Positions 31,460 through 39,328 of a DNA stretch of 41,286 nt are shown here, piece by piece. Source of the DNA: a virus; the IMG/VR virus record IMGVR_UViG_3300045743_000340, positions 1 through 41,286 of that record. One strand, given 5' to 3'. The translations under genes and the position numbers were made by a program. The notes below the pieces were generated by a model, which saw only the letters and a program-made list of their open reading frames with translations, was not told where the DNA came from and made no database searches. The stretch's first letter is position 1, and each line of letters opens with the position of its first letter.

Positions 31460-31502
31460 AGCGTAAATATTCGTAAATAATAATATCATTATTACTATAA
31501 GA

Positions 31503-32411
31503 ATGGAAAACGATTTAATTAACTGTGACATCATTGACGACCATACAAAGAGAGTTTATCATATTGATTCTATGATCAGTCATGGATCTTTTGGGCGTGT
31601 ATATATATGTCATGATGAAAAAAAAAGGAAGTATGCATTAAAATATCCTATAATGCCTTCTCCTGTTATTGATACATTTAAAAATGAGGTAAATATTTAT
31701 AATCATTTACGAAGAGAATTAAAGAAACATTCCCCTCCTATTTTATATATACCGCGATACCGTATTATTAAATATAATGATAAGTTATTAATATTAAATG
31801 AATTATTAGGAGATACTATAGATAAAAGATATCAGCCTTTTTTATCAAAAAAGAAAGGATTGCCCTTACGAGAATTAGTATTATTAACTATTCAATTAAT
31901 ATCATGTATTAAATTTATTCATTCTCTTGGTATTATTCATCAAGACCTTAAATTAGAAAACTTTTTATTCGGGCAAGGTGAATATTATAACCAAATTTTC
32001 TGTATTGATTTTGGATTATCTAAAGTATATCTAGATAAGGGCTCTCATATCCCTTTTAAACAACTCGGTCATTTTAAAGGAACTGTTAGATATGCGCCCT
32101 TAGCTGCCCATAAATGCGAAGAACAAAGTCGTAAAGATGACTTAGAATCTCTTGGTTATATATTTGTGTATCTTTTTAATGGTGGTTTACCATGGCAAAA
32201 TACCACGGTAAAGGAAAAAGATAAAAGGAAAAAAAAACAACTTGTAGAAAATATGAAGGAAAATATTGATTTAGAAAAATTAACAGGAGGTATGCCTCGT
32301 GAATACCTTATGTATATGGAATATGTCAAAAATTTAGAATATGATGAAAAACCAGATTATTCCGCATTAAAAAAAATGTTTGTTCAACTTTCTAAAAAAT
32401 CAACTTTTTAA
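31503..32411 (+). CDS. Casein kinase 1-like Ser/Thr protein kinase
   Basis: The 302-residue product is a complete kinase domain. The Gly loop is GSFGRVYI (about 28-35), the ATP Lys is 47 (YALKYP), and the catalytic loop is HQDLKLENFL (146-155). DFGLSK starts at 169. KGTVRYAPLAAH and SRKDDLESLGYIFVYLFNGG are the CK1 signature in place of APE. The usual HRD is HQD here. The catalytic Asp is kept, so activity is likely but regulation by the Arg is lost. CK1-like kinases in giant viruses are often packaged in virions. The dual-specificity phosphatase at 12237 could counteract it. Confidence 0.93.
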   Translation: MENDLINCDIIDDHTKRVYHIDSMISHGSFGRVYICHDEKKRKYALKYPIMPSPVIDTFKNEVNIYNHLRRELKKHSPPILYIPRYRIIKYNDKLLILNELLGDTIDKRYQPFLSKKKGLPLRELVLLTIQLISCIKFIHSLGIIHQDLKLENFLFGQGEYYNQIFCIDFGLSKVYLDKGSHIPFKQLGHFKGTVRYAPLAAHKCEEQSRKDDLESLGYIFVYLFNGGLPWQNTTVKEKDKRKKKQLVENMKENIDLEKLTGGMPREYLMYMEYVKNLEYDEKPDYSALKKMFVQLSKKSTF

Positions 32412-32415
32412 CACT

Positions 32416-32441
32416 GTCAAACAAACTAAAGTTTGTTTGAC
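32416..32441. repeat. 26-bp palindrome after the kinase gene
   Basis: GTCAAACAAACT aa AGTTTGTTTGAC, perfect 12-bp stem with a 2-base loop. It is enclosed by AACTTTTT before and CGAAAAGTAAGTT after, starting four bases past the stop. Confidence 0.8.
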
Positions 32442-32584
32442 GAAAAGTAAGTTGTGACAAAAACTATGACGAAAACAAAGGCATAATAGACAACAGTTTA
32501 AACAAAAATTAGATTAACTACAAAAAGTTTTAAGGTCATTTGCTTGCGGTTTTTGTCATAACTTTTTTTAAAAAGTTAATATAT

Positions 32585-33322
32585 ATGATTACACTTTGCA
32601 TCGATCCAGGTTTGAGGCATTTGTCTATGTGTATAATGAATAATGACTATGAAATATTATTATGGGATACATTTAATATACTGGATTCAGATGATTATCA
32701 TTGCGAATCTTTATTTAAAAATGGTAAGGTATGTAATAGAAAATGTACGTTTAAGCACAAGCATGAAGACGCATTTATTTATACATGTAAAACACATTTC
32801 CCTAAAAATATCGTCAAAACTAAAGCAAATAATTTTAAAAAGAAAAGTATAGATGATTACCTTTTACAAGATATAGCAGTGATATTTATACAAAGATTAC
32901 AAGAAATTTATGATAATAACCCCGTTTTTACAACTTTGACAAATATCTTGATAGAATTACAACCCAAGGTAAACCCTAAAATGATTTTTATAAGTCATAT
33001 TATGTATGGGAAATTTGTAGAATTATTTAAAAATACAATTCCTATAAGATTTGTCCGAGCATCGCAGAAATTACGTGCTTACACAGGTCCACCAATTGAA
33101 TGTAAATTGAAAGGGGCTTATGCGAGACGTAAATTTTTAAGTATAAAATATGGGTATTGGTTTTTAGAAAATAAGTTTTCACAAGAGCAAAAAGATAAAT
33201 GGTTACCAACTTTAACCTCTAAAATAGACGATAGATTTGACGGATTGCTGATGGCGATTAATAGTATTACAGGTATTCCTAAAAAACAAATAACTAATAA
33301 AAAAGGGAAATGTATTAAATAA
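32585..33322 (+). CDS. Holliday junction resolvase, poxvirus A22-type (RuvC fold)
   Basis: I start at ATG 32585 (MITLCIDPG). The frame is open further upstream only through a TTG in repeat-rich DNA. The 245-residue product has the RuvC catalytic acids: Asp7 in LCIDPGLRHLSM, Glu in ILIELQPKVNP, and the C-terminal pair in KIDDRFDGLLMAI. A Cys/His insert (CESLFKNGKVCNRKC, then YTCKTHF) resembles the zinc-binding insert of giant-virus A22 homologues. The enzyme resolves replication or recombination branches before genome packaging. Confidence 0.92.
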   Translation: MITLCIDPGLRHLSMCIMNNDYEILLWDTFNILDSDDYHCESLFKNGKVCNRKCTFKHKHEDAFIYTCKTHFPKNIVKTKANNFKKKSIDDYLLQDIAVIFIQRLQEIYDNNPVFTTLTNILIELQPKVNPKMIFISHIMYGKFVELFKNTIPIRFVRASQKLRAYTGPPIECKLKGAYARRKFLSIKYGYWFLENKFSQEQKDKWLPTLTSKIDDRFDGLLMAINSITGIPKKQITNKKGKCIK

Positions 33323-33344
33323 ACTTTTTAATCAATTTTTAAAA

Positions 33345-33406
33345 CTTATCTCAATCAAGCTAAAGCTTGCTTTCGACTTGGTAGTTTTAAAAATCTATAA
33401 AAGTTT
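33345..33406. repeat. 40-base palindromic core, reverse orientation, with common flank
   Basis: Core 33345-33384 contains CAAGCTAAAGCTTG. It is the exact reverse complement of 34385-34424. The core is followed by TTTTAAAAATCTATAAAAGT (33385-33404), and the left side ends ATTTTTAAAA, so the core sits between 10-base inverted repeats. Confidence 0.85.
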
Positions 33407-33441
33407 AGACAAAAAATTTTATTGCTATATTTAAAACAAAG

Positions 33442-33660
33442 ATGAGAAATATACAAACTGTTTTACTTGAGGCTTTTATTATAGGTTTAATATCTATAGT
33501 ATGTGGTTATTTTTGGTATTATATCATAAAAAACATATATACCACAAGATCATATTTTTTACCAATGACTATTAATATATTTTTAATTGGATTTTCTTTG
33601 CATTTATTATTTGAATATACTCTACTTAATGAAAATTGGTGCAAATCGACATATCCATAA
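33442..33660 (+). CDS. Small two-helix membrane protein
   Basis: The 72-residue product has two hydrophobic helices, about residues 7-28 (VLLEAFIIGLISIVCGYFWYY) and about 40-58 (YFLPMTINIFLIGFSLHLLF). It ends NENWCKSTYP. It resembles short membrane proteins of giant-virus virions, with no assigned function. It lies between the two oppositely oriented copies of the 40-base core. Confidence 0.7.
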   Translation: MRNIQTVLLEAFIIGLISIVCGYFWYYIIKNIYTTRSYFLPMTINIFLIGFSLHLLFEYTLLNENWCKSTYP

Positions 33661-33720
33661 AAAACAATTAATTAATGTAAAAAAAATATAAAAAATTTTT
33701 TGTTATAATGTTTTTTGTCT

Positions 33721-33740
33721 CAACTTTTTTTAAAAAGTTG
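33721..33740. repeat. CAACTTT/AAAGTTG hairpin
   Basis: CAACTTTTTTTAAAAAGTTG, the 31063 orientation. It lies 61 bases after the plus-strand stop, 55 before the next ATG. Confidence 0.6.
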
Positions 33741-33794
33741 TTTTAATTATTGTTTTTATTATAATTTATTTTATTTAAGTATATTATAATACAA

Positions 33795-34364
33795 ATGCTA
33801 TCACTATCTAATTTAGTCTATCAAGTCAAAACAAATCACATGGTTCAAATCGTTATTGCTATCATTGTTGTAATGGGTGTCTTATTCTTTATGAATAACT
33901 CTAAAAGTGAAGGTATCGCTAATACCCCACTTGAATCTGCTCCATTTGTTTCACAACCAATTGATAATATTGCAATGATGTCACAGCAGCCACAAGTATC
34001 GCAAGTAGATCCTATGGTATATGCATCTCCATTGACATCTGCTATCGATGATCAAGCACCATATAATGTTACTCAACAAGAACAACAAAAATTAACTCAA
34101 ATTGCAGATGGAACTTCTCCTTTGACTGCACAAGATCTATTGCCAAAATATGACGAAGCAAATAATAGTGTCAGCAAAATTTTACAAGATCAAAACTTTT
34201 TGATTTCAGGATTTGCACAAGGAATTGATACAGTTGGGCAAAATAACAAAATTGCATATAATGATATTAGAAGTTTACCTGTTATTCCAAAAAATGATAA
34301 CTTAAGTCCATGGATGATGTCTCCATATTCAGAAGCAGGTTTGACTCGTCGTCCATTAGAGTAA
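33795..34364 (+). CDS. Probable virion protein with one N-terminal membrane helix
   Basis: The 189-residue product has one membrane helix (about 16-34, MVQIVIAIIVVMGVLFFMN). A Ser/Gln/Pro-rich soluble part follows, then TAQDLLPKYDEANN and a tail RSLPVIPKNDNLSPWMMSPY ending RRPLE. The LPK and SPWxxSxxxxxxxRRPLE signature resembles conserved small NCLDV proteins found in virions. The comparison is from memory. It would sit in the internal membrane with its C-terminus towards capsid or core. Confidence 0.65.
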   Translation: MLSLSNLVYQVKTNHMVQIVIAIIVVMGVLFFMNNSKSEGIANTPLESAPFVSQPIDNIAMMSQQPQVSQVDPMVYASPLTSAIDDQAPYNVTQQEQQKLTQIADGTSPLTAQDLLPKYDEANNSVSKILQDQNFLISGFAQGIDTVGQNNKIAYNDIRSLPVIPKNDNLSPWMMSPYSEAGLTRRPLE

Positions 34365-34384
34365 CTAACAACTTTTTAACCAAA

Positions 34385-34445
34385 CTACCAAGTCGAAAGC
34401 AAGCTTTAGCTTGATTGAGATAAGTTTTAAAAATCTATAAAAGTT
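34385..34445. repeat. 40-base palindromic core, forward orientation, with common flank
   Basis: Core 34385-34424 starts CTACCAAGTCGAAAGCAAGC and ends GATTGAGATAAG. It is followed by TTTTAAAAATCTATAAAAGT, the same right flank as the reversed copy at 33345. Confidence 0.85.
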
Positions 34446-34482
34446 GCGACAAAAACAAGACCTAACAACTTTTAACAAAAGT

Positions 34483-34494
34483 TTTTGATCAAAA
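34483..34494. repeat. TTTTGATCAAAA palindrome
   Basis: Exact 12-mer after the hairpin AACTTTTaacAAAAGTT. Further hairpin AAACTTTTTgttAAAAAGTTT follows near 34525-34544, before the second fibre gene. Confidence 0.65.
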
Positions 34495-34593
34495 CAATAC
34501 GACAAATTTAAGTTTTTGTCTAAACTTTTTGTTAAAAAGTTTAATTTATTTTTCTTTTTATATTTATACTATATATAACACAGAAATCAAAAA

Positions 34594-36873
34594 ATGTCAA
34601 GTCCATTATATTACGAACAATCTATTATTATTTTAGATACTACGGTATCATCTGATACAAGTTCCGGTTCCTTAATTATTGGAGGTGGAGTAGCTATTCA
34701 GGGAACATTATATGGATACGATGCATTTTTAACCTCAACGACTCAAAGTATTGGATCAGGATCAGGTGCATTAGTTGTTAATGGTGGTATTGGTATTGCA
34801 AAAGACGTTCATGTTGGTGGAGATACATTTGTAACTGGAAATTTATATGTCAATGGTACAACTACTTCAATTAATACAACCACTTTAAATATTACTGATA
34901 ATACACTTTTATTGAATTCTGGACCAGGTGGATCAAGAGATTCAGGTGTGTTAATTCAAAGATATCAAGTTGATAATGACCTTGGATCAGGTGATGTTGT
35001 AGGTGCATCTGAACCTGTTCAATATACAGCCGCAAGTAATGGAGGATCAACTTCAACTATTGTATTCCCAGCTGGTGCAAGTGTAGTAACTGGATTTTAT
35101 AATAACTGGTGGGTAAAGGTTACATTGGGAGGTGTTGTAAATGTAAGACAAATTACTGCTTATAATGGAGCAACTTTAACTGCAACTGTATCATCCGCAT
35201 TTACACAAGCACCTGTAGCTGAAACTTTTGCATTATATAACAGAAATTTCGTAGCACAATATTACGATGAAGCACAAGATTTATTAATTTTCGGATATAC
35301 TGTTATTGCAACTGATATTCAAATCGCTTTAAATTCTACTAATTTTGCAAATATCAAAGCTGGATCTGTATTTGCATCTAATGCAACTATCGGAAATTTC
35401 GTAGCAACTTCTATTAGTGCTGCTAATTTGGCATTTAATGCAGCATCTGTGACTAATATGAATATTACTAATTCTGCAACTATTGCGAATGCATTGATTG
35501 GAAGTTCTACTACCACTAATTTAGTTGTAACAAATTCAAGTTTATTAAATAATATTACTGCTAATTCATTATATGTATCATCCGGTACTATTTTACATGA
35601 AACAACTATTTCAAATTTATATATTGATACAACATTGATTGCTAATGGTAGTTCTACTCTTGGATCACTGTTCGTATCTGGGGGTAGTATCCTTAATGCA
35701 GCTTCGATTTCCAACTTAAGTGTTACATCGAGTACAACTGGATCTGCATTGATTACTGCTTTGACTGCAACTAGTAGTACGACTGGATCTGCATTGATTA
35801 CTGCTTTAACTGCAACTAATAGTACTATGGCATCTGTTTTAATTACAGGAGCATCTAGCATTGGTTCTCTCTTTGTTTCTGGTGGATCTATCCTCAATGA
35901 TACAACAATTAGTAACTTGAATGTTACATCCAGTACAATGGCATCTGCATTGATTACTGCTTTAACTGCAACTAGTAGCACAACTGGATCTGCATTGATT
36001 ACTGCTTTAACTGCAACTAATAGTACTATGGCATCTGTATTAATCACAGGGTCTAGTACAATTGGTTCATTATATGTGTCAGCCGGATCTATCCTTAATG
36101 GCACTTCAATTAGTAACTTGAATGTTACATCCAGTACAACCGGATCTGCATTGATCACTGCTTTAAATGCAACCAGTAGTACAATGGCATCTGCATTGAT
36201 TACTGCTTTAACTGCAACTAGTAGTACAACTGGATCTGCATTTATTACTGCTTTAACTGCAACTAATAGTACTATGACATCTGTTTTAATCACAGGAGCA
36301 TCTAGCATTGGGTCTCTCTTTGTATCAGGCGGAAGTATTTTAAGTGGTGGAAGTACACTTGGATCATTATTCGTCTCTGGGGGAAGTATCCTTAGCGGAA
36401 CTTCTATTTCAAATTTAAATGTTACAAATGTTGTAAGTAGCAGTATTACTTCTAGTTCATTATATGTAACTGGGCCATCTGTTTTATCAAGTGTATCTGC
36501 ATCTAGTTTAGTTGTAAATGGAGTTGATATTACTCCTAGTGCTAATGATCTTTTAGAACACTCTTTTTCAGCAGCAAATAATGTTGGTACATTTACAGAT
36601 ATTACTGGATTCTTATTTTCTGGAACTACAAGATCCTTCGAAGCACTTTGTTCAGTCTCAATTGATGCTACTTTAGATAGATATACTCATTTCAGTATTA
36701 AAGGTGTTAATAAAAATGGTACTTGGGTAATCAATACTTCATTTATTGGTGATAACAATTCAGGGATTACATTTGCAATTACTGGTGGACAAGTACAATA
36801 TAAATCTACAAATGTTGCAGGATTCGTTTCTAATTTGGTAAAGTTTAGGGCTATGACTTTGAGTACCGTTTAA
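34594..36873 (+). CDS. Fibre-like Ser/Thr-rich repeat protein (759 residues)
   Basis: The N-terminus (about 1-250) is Gly/Ser/Thr-rich beta structure (GSGALVVNGGIGIAKDVHVG, then GDTFVTGNLYVNGTT), as in many giant-virus surface proteins. The middle (about 370-620) is made of short repeats such as SSTTGSALITALTAT (15 residues) and GSLFVSGGSIL. The C-terminal about 110 residues (VNGVDITPSANDLLEHSFS to the end) match the last domain of the 24836-27706 protein, with shared IDITP, G-T/G-WV and QY-x-S-x-N motifs. This is probably a trimeric fibre or decoration protein. Codon use is biased to ACT/GCT/TCT, which produces a long antisense open frame that I do not count as a gene. Confidence 0.8.
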   Translation: MSSPLYYEQSIIILDTTVSSDTSSGSLIIGGGVAIQGTLYGYDAFLTSTTQSIGSGSGALVVNGGIGIAKDVHVGGDTFVTGNLYVNGTTTSINTTTLNITDNTLLLNSGPGGSRDSGVLIQRYQVDNDLGSGDVVGASEPVQYTAASNGGSTSTIVFPAGASVVTGFYNNWWVKVTLGGVVNVRQITAYNGATLTATVSSAFTQAPVAETFALYNRNFVAQYYDEAQDLLIFGYTVIATDIQIALNSTNFANIKAGSVFASNATIGNFVATSISAANLAFNAASVTNMNITNSATIANALIGSSTTTNLVVTNSSLLNNITANSLYVSSGTILHETTISNLYIDTTLIANGSSTLGSLFVSGGSILNAASISNLSVTSSTTGSALITALTATSSTTGSALITALTATNSTMASVLITGASSIGSLFVSGGSILNDTTISNLNVTSSTMASALITALTATSSTTGSALITALTATNSTMASVLITGSSTIGSLYVSAGSILNGTSISNLNVTSSTTGSALITALNATSSTMASALITALTATSSTTGSAFITALTATNSTMTSVLITGASSIGSLFVSGGSILSGGSTLGSLFVSGGSILSGTSISNLNVTNVVSSSITSSSLYVTGPSVLSSVSASSLVVNGVDITPSANDLLEHSFSAANNVGTFTDITGFLFSGTTRSFEALCSVSIDATLDRYTHFSIKGVNKNGTWVINTSFIGDNNSGITFAITGGQVQYKSTNVAGFVSNLVKFRAMTLSTV
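35700..36330 (+). repeat. 45-bp coding repeats in the second fibre gene
   Basis: Multiple copies of a unit encoding SSTTGSALITALTAT and variants with MAS in place of TGS, interspersed with longer units encoding GSLFVSGGSIL. DNA is highly similar among copies. Confidence 0.85.
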
Positions 36874-36951
36874 AAATCACTATTTTGTCATATTTTGCAC
36901 TTGATGCGTTTTTTTTCAATTTTTAATTTAAAGATAAATTATATTAAAAGT

Positions 36952-38571
36952 ATGCAAAGTCAAAAATTAGATATCGTTGAATTAATTGAACTAAATCCTA
37001 TTACCAAATTATCAAAGAATTATCAAGGGAAATTTATTAAAAAAATCCAAGAAAACTTTACAGAATCACAACAACAATTATTTATAGCAAGTTTTTATTG
37101 TTATTTAAATTATAATACTAAAACAGATTTTGTTATTGAATTAGGTGATATATGGAAATGGCTAGGATTTTCAAGAAAAGAACATTGTAAAGTGGTATTA
37201 GAAAAACATTTTAGTATAGATATTGATTACAAAATTTTTACTAAAGAAATTTTTGCTACCGAAGTTGCGGTAGCAAAACAAGAGACTAGGGGAGGTCATA
37301 ATAAGGAAAAAGTTTTAATAACTATCCATACATTTAAAAAGCTCTGTCTTAAAAGTAATACTAAAAAGGCAGATGAAATTCACGAATATTTTATAAAACT
37401 AGAAGAATTAACACATGAAACAATAACAGAAGAATCACTTGATTTAAAATTACAATTAGAAATCCAACAGAATAGATTTATAAAAGATAAACAACATCTT
37501 CTTTTAAATAGTTATCATCTAAAATGTATAGTATATATTATTAAAATAAATAATACATTATATAAATTTGGAAATTCAGATGATATTAAAACTAGATTCA
37601 GAAATCATCGTAATGATATTAATGGGAGTGTAGAATTAATATTCTGTATAGAATCTAAAAATAATGTCAAGCTTGAAAATGAATTAAAAAAATATCTTAA
37701 AAAAACAAATTATAGAAAGGAACAAATATTTAATAATAAAATCCAAACAGAATTGATAGAAATCGATGATATTACTATAATTCAAGATGAATTAGAAAGA
37801 CTAAATGAATATATAAAAAAAGACAAAGAATATCTTGTTATTGAAAGATTAAAACTTGAAATAGAGTTAGCAAAACTAAAAAATATAACTACGGATGAAG
37901 AGATTAATGAAGAATTTCAGAGAATTAAAAACTTAACCGAAAATACAAAAGAAGAAGTTGATGATAAAATTATACAATTAGAAGAATTAAAAAATATAAC
38001 TACAGAAGATGATGAAATTGATAAAAAATTTCAAATAATTAAAAACTTAACTGAAAATACAAAAGAAGAAGTGGACGATAAAATTATAAAATTAGAAGAA
38101 TTAAAAATTCAACAAGGAGAAAAACTAACACATCAGCAAAAATATCGTCAAACTGAAAAATACAGAATGTATATAAGCACAGATGAATTTAAAAAGAAAG
38201 AAAATGATCGTTATCATAGACGAAAAGAGACTGATGCATATAAAGAATGTAAAAAAAAATATTACAAAAATAACATTGATAAAATTAATGCTACAAAAAC
38301 AAGAATTAGGAAAGCAAAACTAAAAACTACAATTATTAAATCTGAATATGAAAAAAATAAATTTAGAGAATGGTTGTCAATTACCATTAAATATGAAGAA
38401 AATGGTAAATTAATTTGGGGTGATCTTTTAGATCAATTTCTTGGTTATCATACAAGTTCTCTAATTTCAAGTATATATAAAACATATTTTATAGAGTATA
38501 CTTCCGAAATTTTTCCAACAAAATATCATAGAAATGGTGGTTTTTTTAAGAACTTTAAATTTATTAATTGA
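36952..38571 (+). CDS. MSV199/T5orf172-type protein, shorter paralogue
   Basis: I start at ATG 36952 (MQSQKLDIVE), because upstream codons rely on a TTG. The 539-residue product has an MSV199-like domain (about 20-150: GDIWKWLGFSRKEHCKVVLE, ITIHTFKKLCLKSN). A T5orf172 domain follows (about 185-270: CIVYIIKINNTLYKFGNSDD with IKTRFRNH). A coiled-coil region (about 280-390) holds a duplicated block, IKNLTENTKEEVDDKIIQLE and IKNLTENTKEEVDDKIIKLE. The basic segment QKYRQTEKYRMYIS and a C-terminal domain ending FPTKYHRNGGFF follow. The order parallels the 15154-16992 product up to the middle, but the C-termini differ. Probably DNA-binding; nuclease activity unknown. Confidence 0.75.
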   Translation: MQSQKLDIVELIELNPITKLSKNYQGKFIKKIQENFTESQQQLFIASFYCYLNYNTKTDFVIELGDIWKWLGFSRKEHCKVVLEKHFSIDIDYKIFTKEIFATEVAVAKQETRGGHNKEKVLITIHTFKKLCLKSNTKKADEIHEYFIKLEELTHETITEESLDLKLQLEIQQNRFIKDKQHLLLNSYHLKCIVYIIKINNTLYKFGNSDDIKTRFRNHRNDINGSVELIFCIESKNNVKLENELKKYLKKTNYRKEQIFNNKIQTELIEIDDITIIQDELERLNEYIKKDKEYLVIERLKLEIELAKLKNITTDEEINEEFQRIKNLTENTKEEVDDKIIQLEELKNITTEDDEIDKKFQIIKNLTENTKEEVDDKIIKLEELKIQQGEKLTHQQKYRQTEKYRMYISTDEFKKKENDRYHRRKETDAYKECKKKYYKNNIDKINATKTRIRKAKLKTTIIKSEYEKNKFREWLSITIKYEENGKLIWGDLLDQFLGYHTSSLISSIYKTYFIEYTSEIFPTKYHRNGGFFKNFKFIN

Positions 38572-38613
38572 TTTAAGTTAGTTTAAAGAAAAACTTATTT
38601 AATAATAAAAAAC

Positions 38614-38811
38614 ATGGAAGATTATCTAAATATTTATTACACTCATTTCTTTACCACATTAGGTCAATTATCAGCTGGGTTAGTTAGCTCAATGGTTGTC
38701 GTCCCAATTTATCAATTCTATACTATTAAATTGAATGCATATAAAAAACATCAATTAGCAGAATTGAATAAACAATTAGAGGAATTAGTCACTCGATCAA
38801 AATGTAACTAA
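38614..38811 (+). CDS. Small single-helix membrane protein
   Basis: The 65-residue product has one hydrophobic stretch (about 13-35, TTLGQLSAGLVSSMVVVPIYQF) followed by a charged helix (KKHQLAELNKQLEELVTRSK). No domain recognised. The coiled-coil-like tail suggests oligomerisation. Upstream AAAAAC directly precedes the ATG. Confidence 0.6.
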   Translation: MEDYLNIYYTHFFTTLGQLSAGLVSSMVVVPIYQFYTIKLNAYKKHQLAELNKQLEELVTRSKCN

Positions 38812-38876
38812 CCAATCAACTATTAAAAAATTATTTAATTTAAATTAAAAAGTAATTTAAATGTAAAAAAGTGATT

Positions 38877-39242
38877 TTATTCTAATGTAAATAAATATAA
38901 TGTTTTATTTAGAATTGTTAACATTTCATCTCTGATATTTAATAATTCAGTATCTTTTTTATTAATATACATTGGTAATTTTTCTTGTAAAAAAGTTGTA
39001 TATTTTTGTAATAATTCATTTACTGATAATGTTGAATATTCATCTACTGAAATTTGGAAACCATTATTGAATTCTGGTCTATTATATTTACCCATGTATA
39101 CTTCAATGAATGTATCAATTAAACTTGATAATTCTCCATGTAGATTATCAGAAGCTACGTGTCTTGGATAATGATAGGTTTGCCAATGATATAATTTGAT
39201 ATTTGCTAGCATATGAAAAAACGTTGGAATAATTTCTGACAT
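38877..39242 (-). CDS. Small all-helical protein, weak Dps/ferritin-like pattern
   Basis: The 121-residue product is predicted all-helical. The segment LANIKLYHWQTYHYPRHVAS then LHGELSSLIDTFIE has His-Trp, Leu-His and Asp-x3-Glu in the order seen in Dps ferroxidase helices. The spacing between the His and Asp/Glu is shorter than in Dps, and the protein is small, so iron binding is doubtful. I recall similar short proteins across giant viruses without function. It is separated from the preceding plus-strand gene by 65 AT-rich bases. Confidence 0.55.
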   Translation of the reverse strand: MSEIIPTFFHMLANIKLYHWQTYHYPRHVASDNLHGELSSLIDTFIEVYMGKYNRPEFNNGFQISVDEYSTLSVNELLQKYTTFLQEKLPMYINKKDTELLNIRDEMLTILNKTLYLFTLE

Positions 39243-39328
39243 ATTTAATATTTATTTGTTTAATATCTTACAATAAAAAAAAAAATATAAAAAGTCTTAA
39301 TGTTTTTTGCCTTGGTTTTCTCTTATAT

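Noticed and set aside
35319-36308. 329-codon open frame antisense to the second fibre gene
   Set aside because: It consists of repeats of VLLVAVKAVINADP that mirror the Ser/Thr/Ala repeats of the sense gene. Lack of stops follows from the repeat codons, and no promoter motif or domain supports it.
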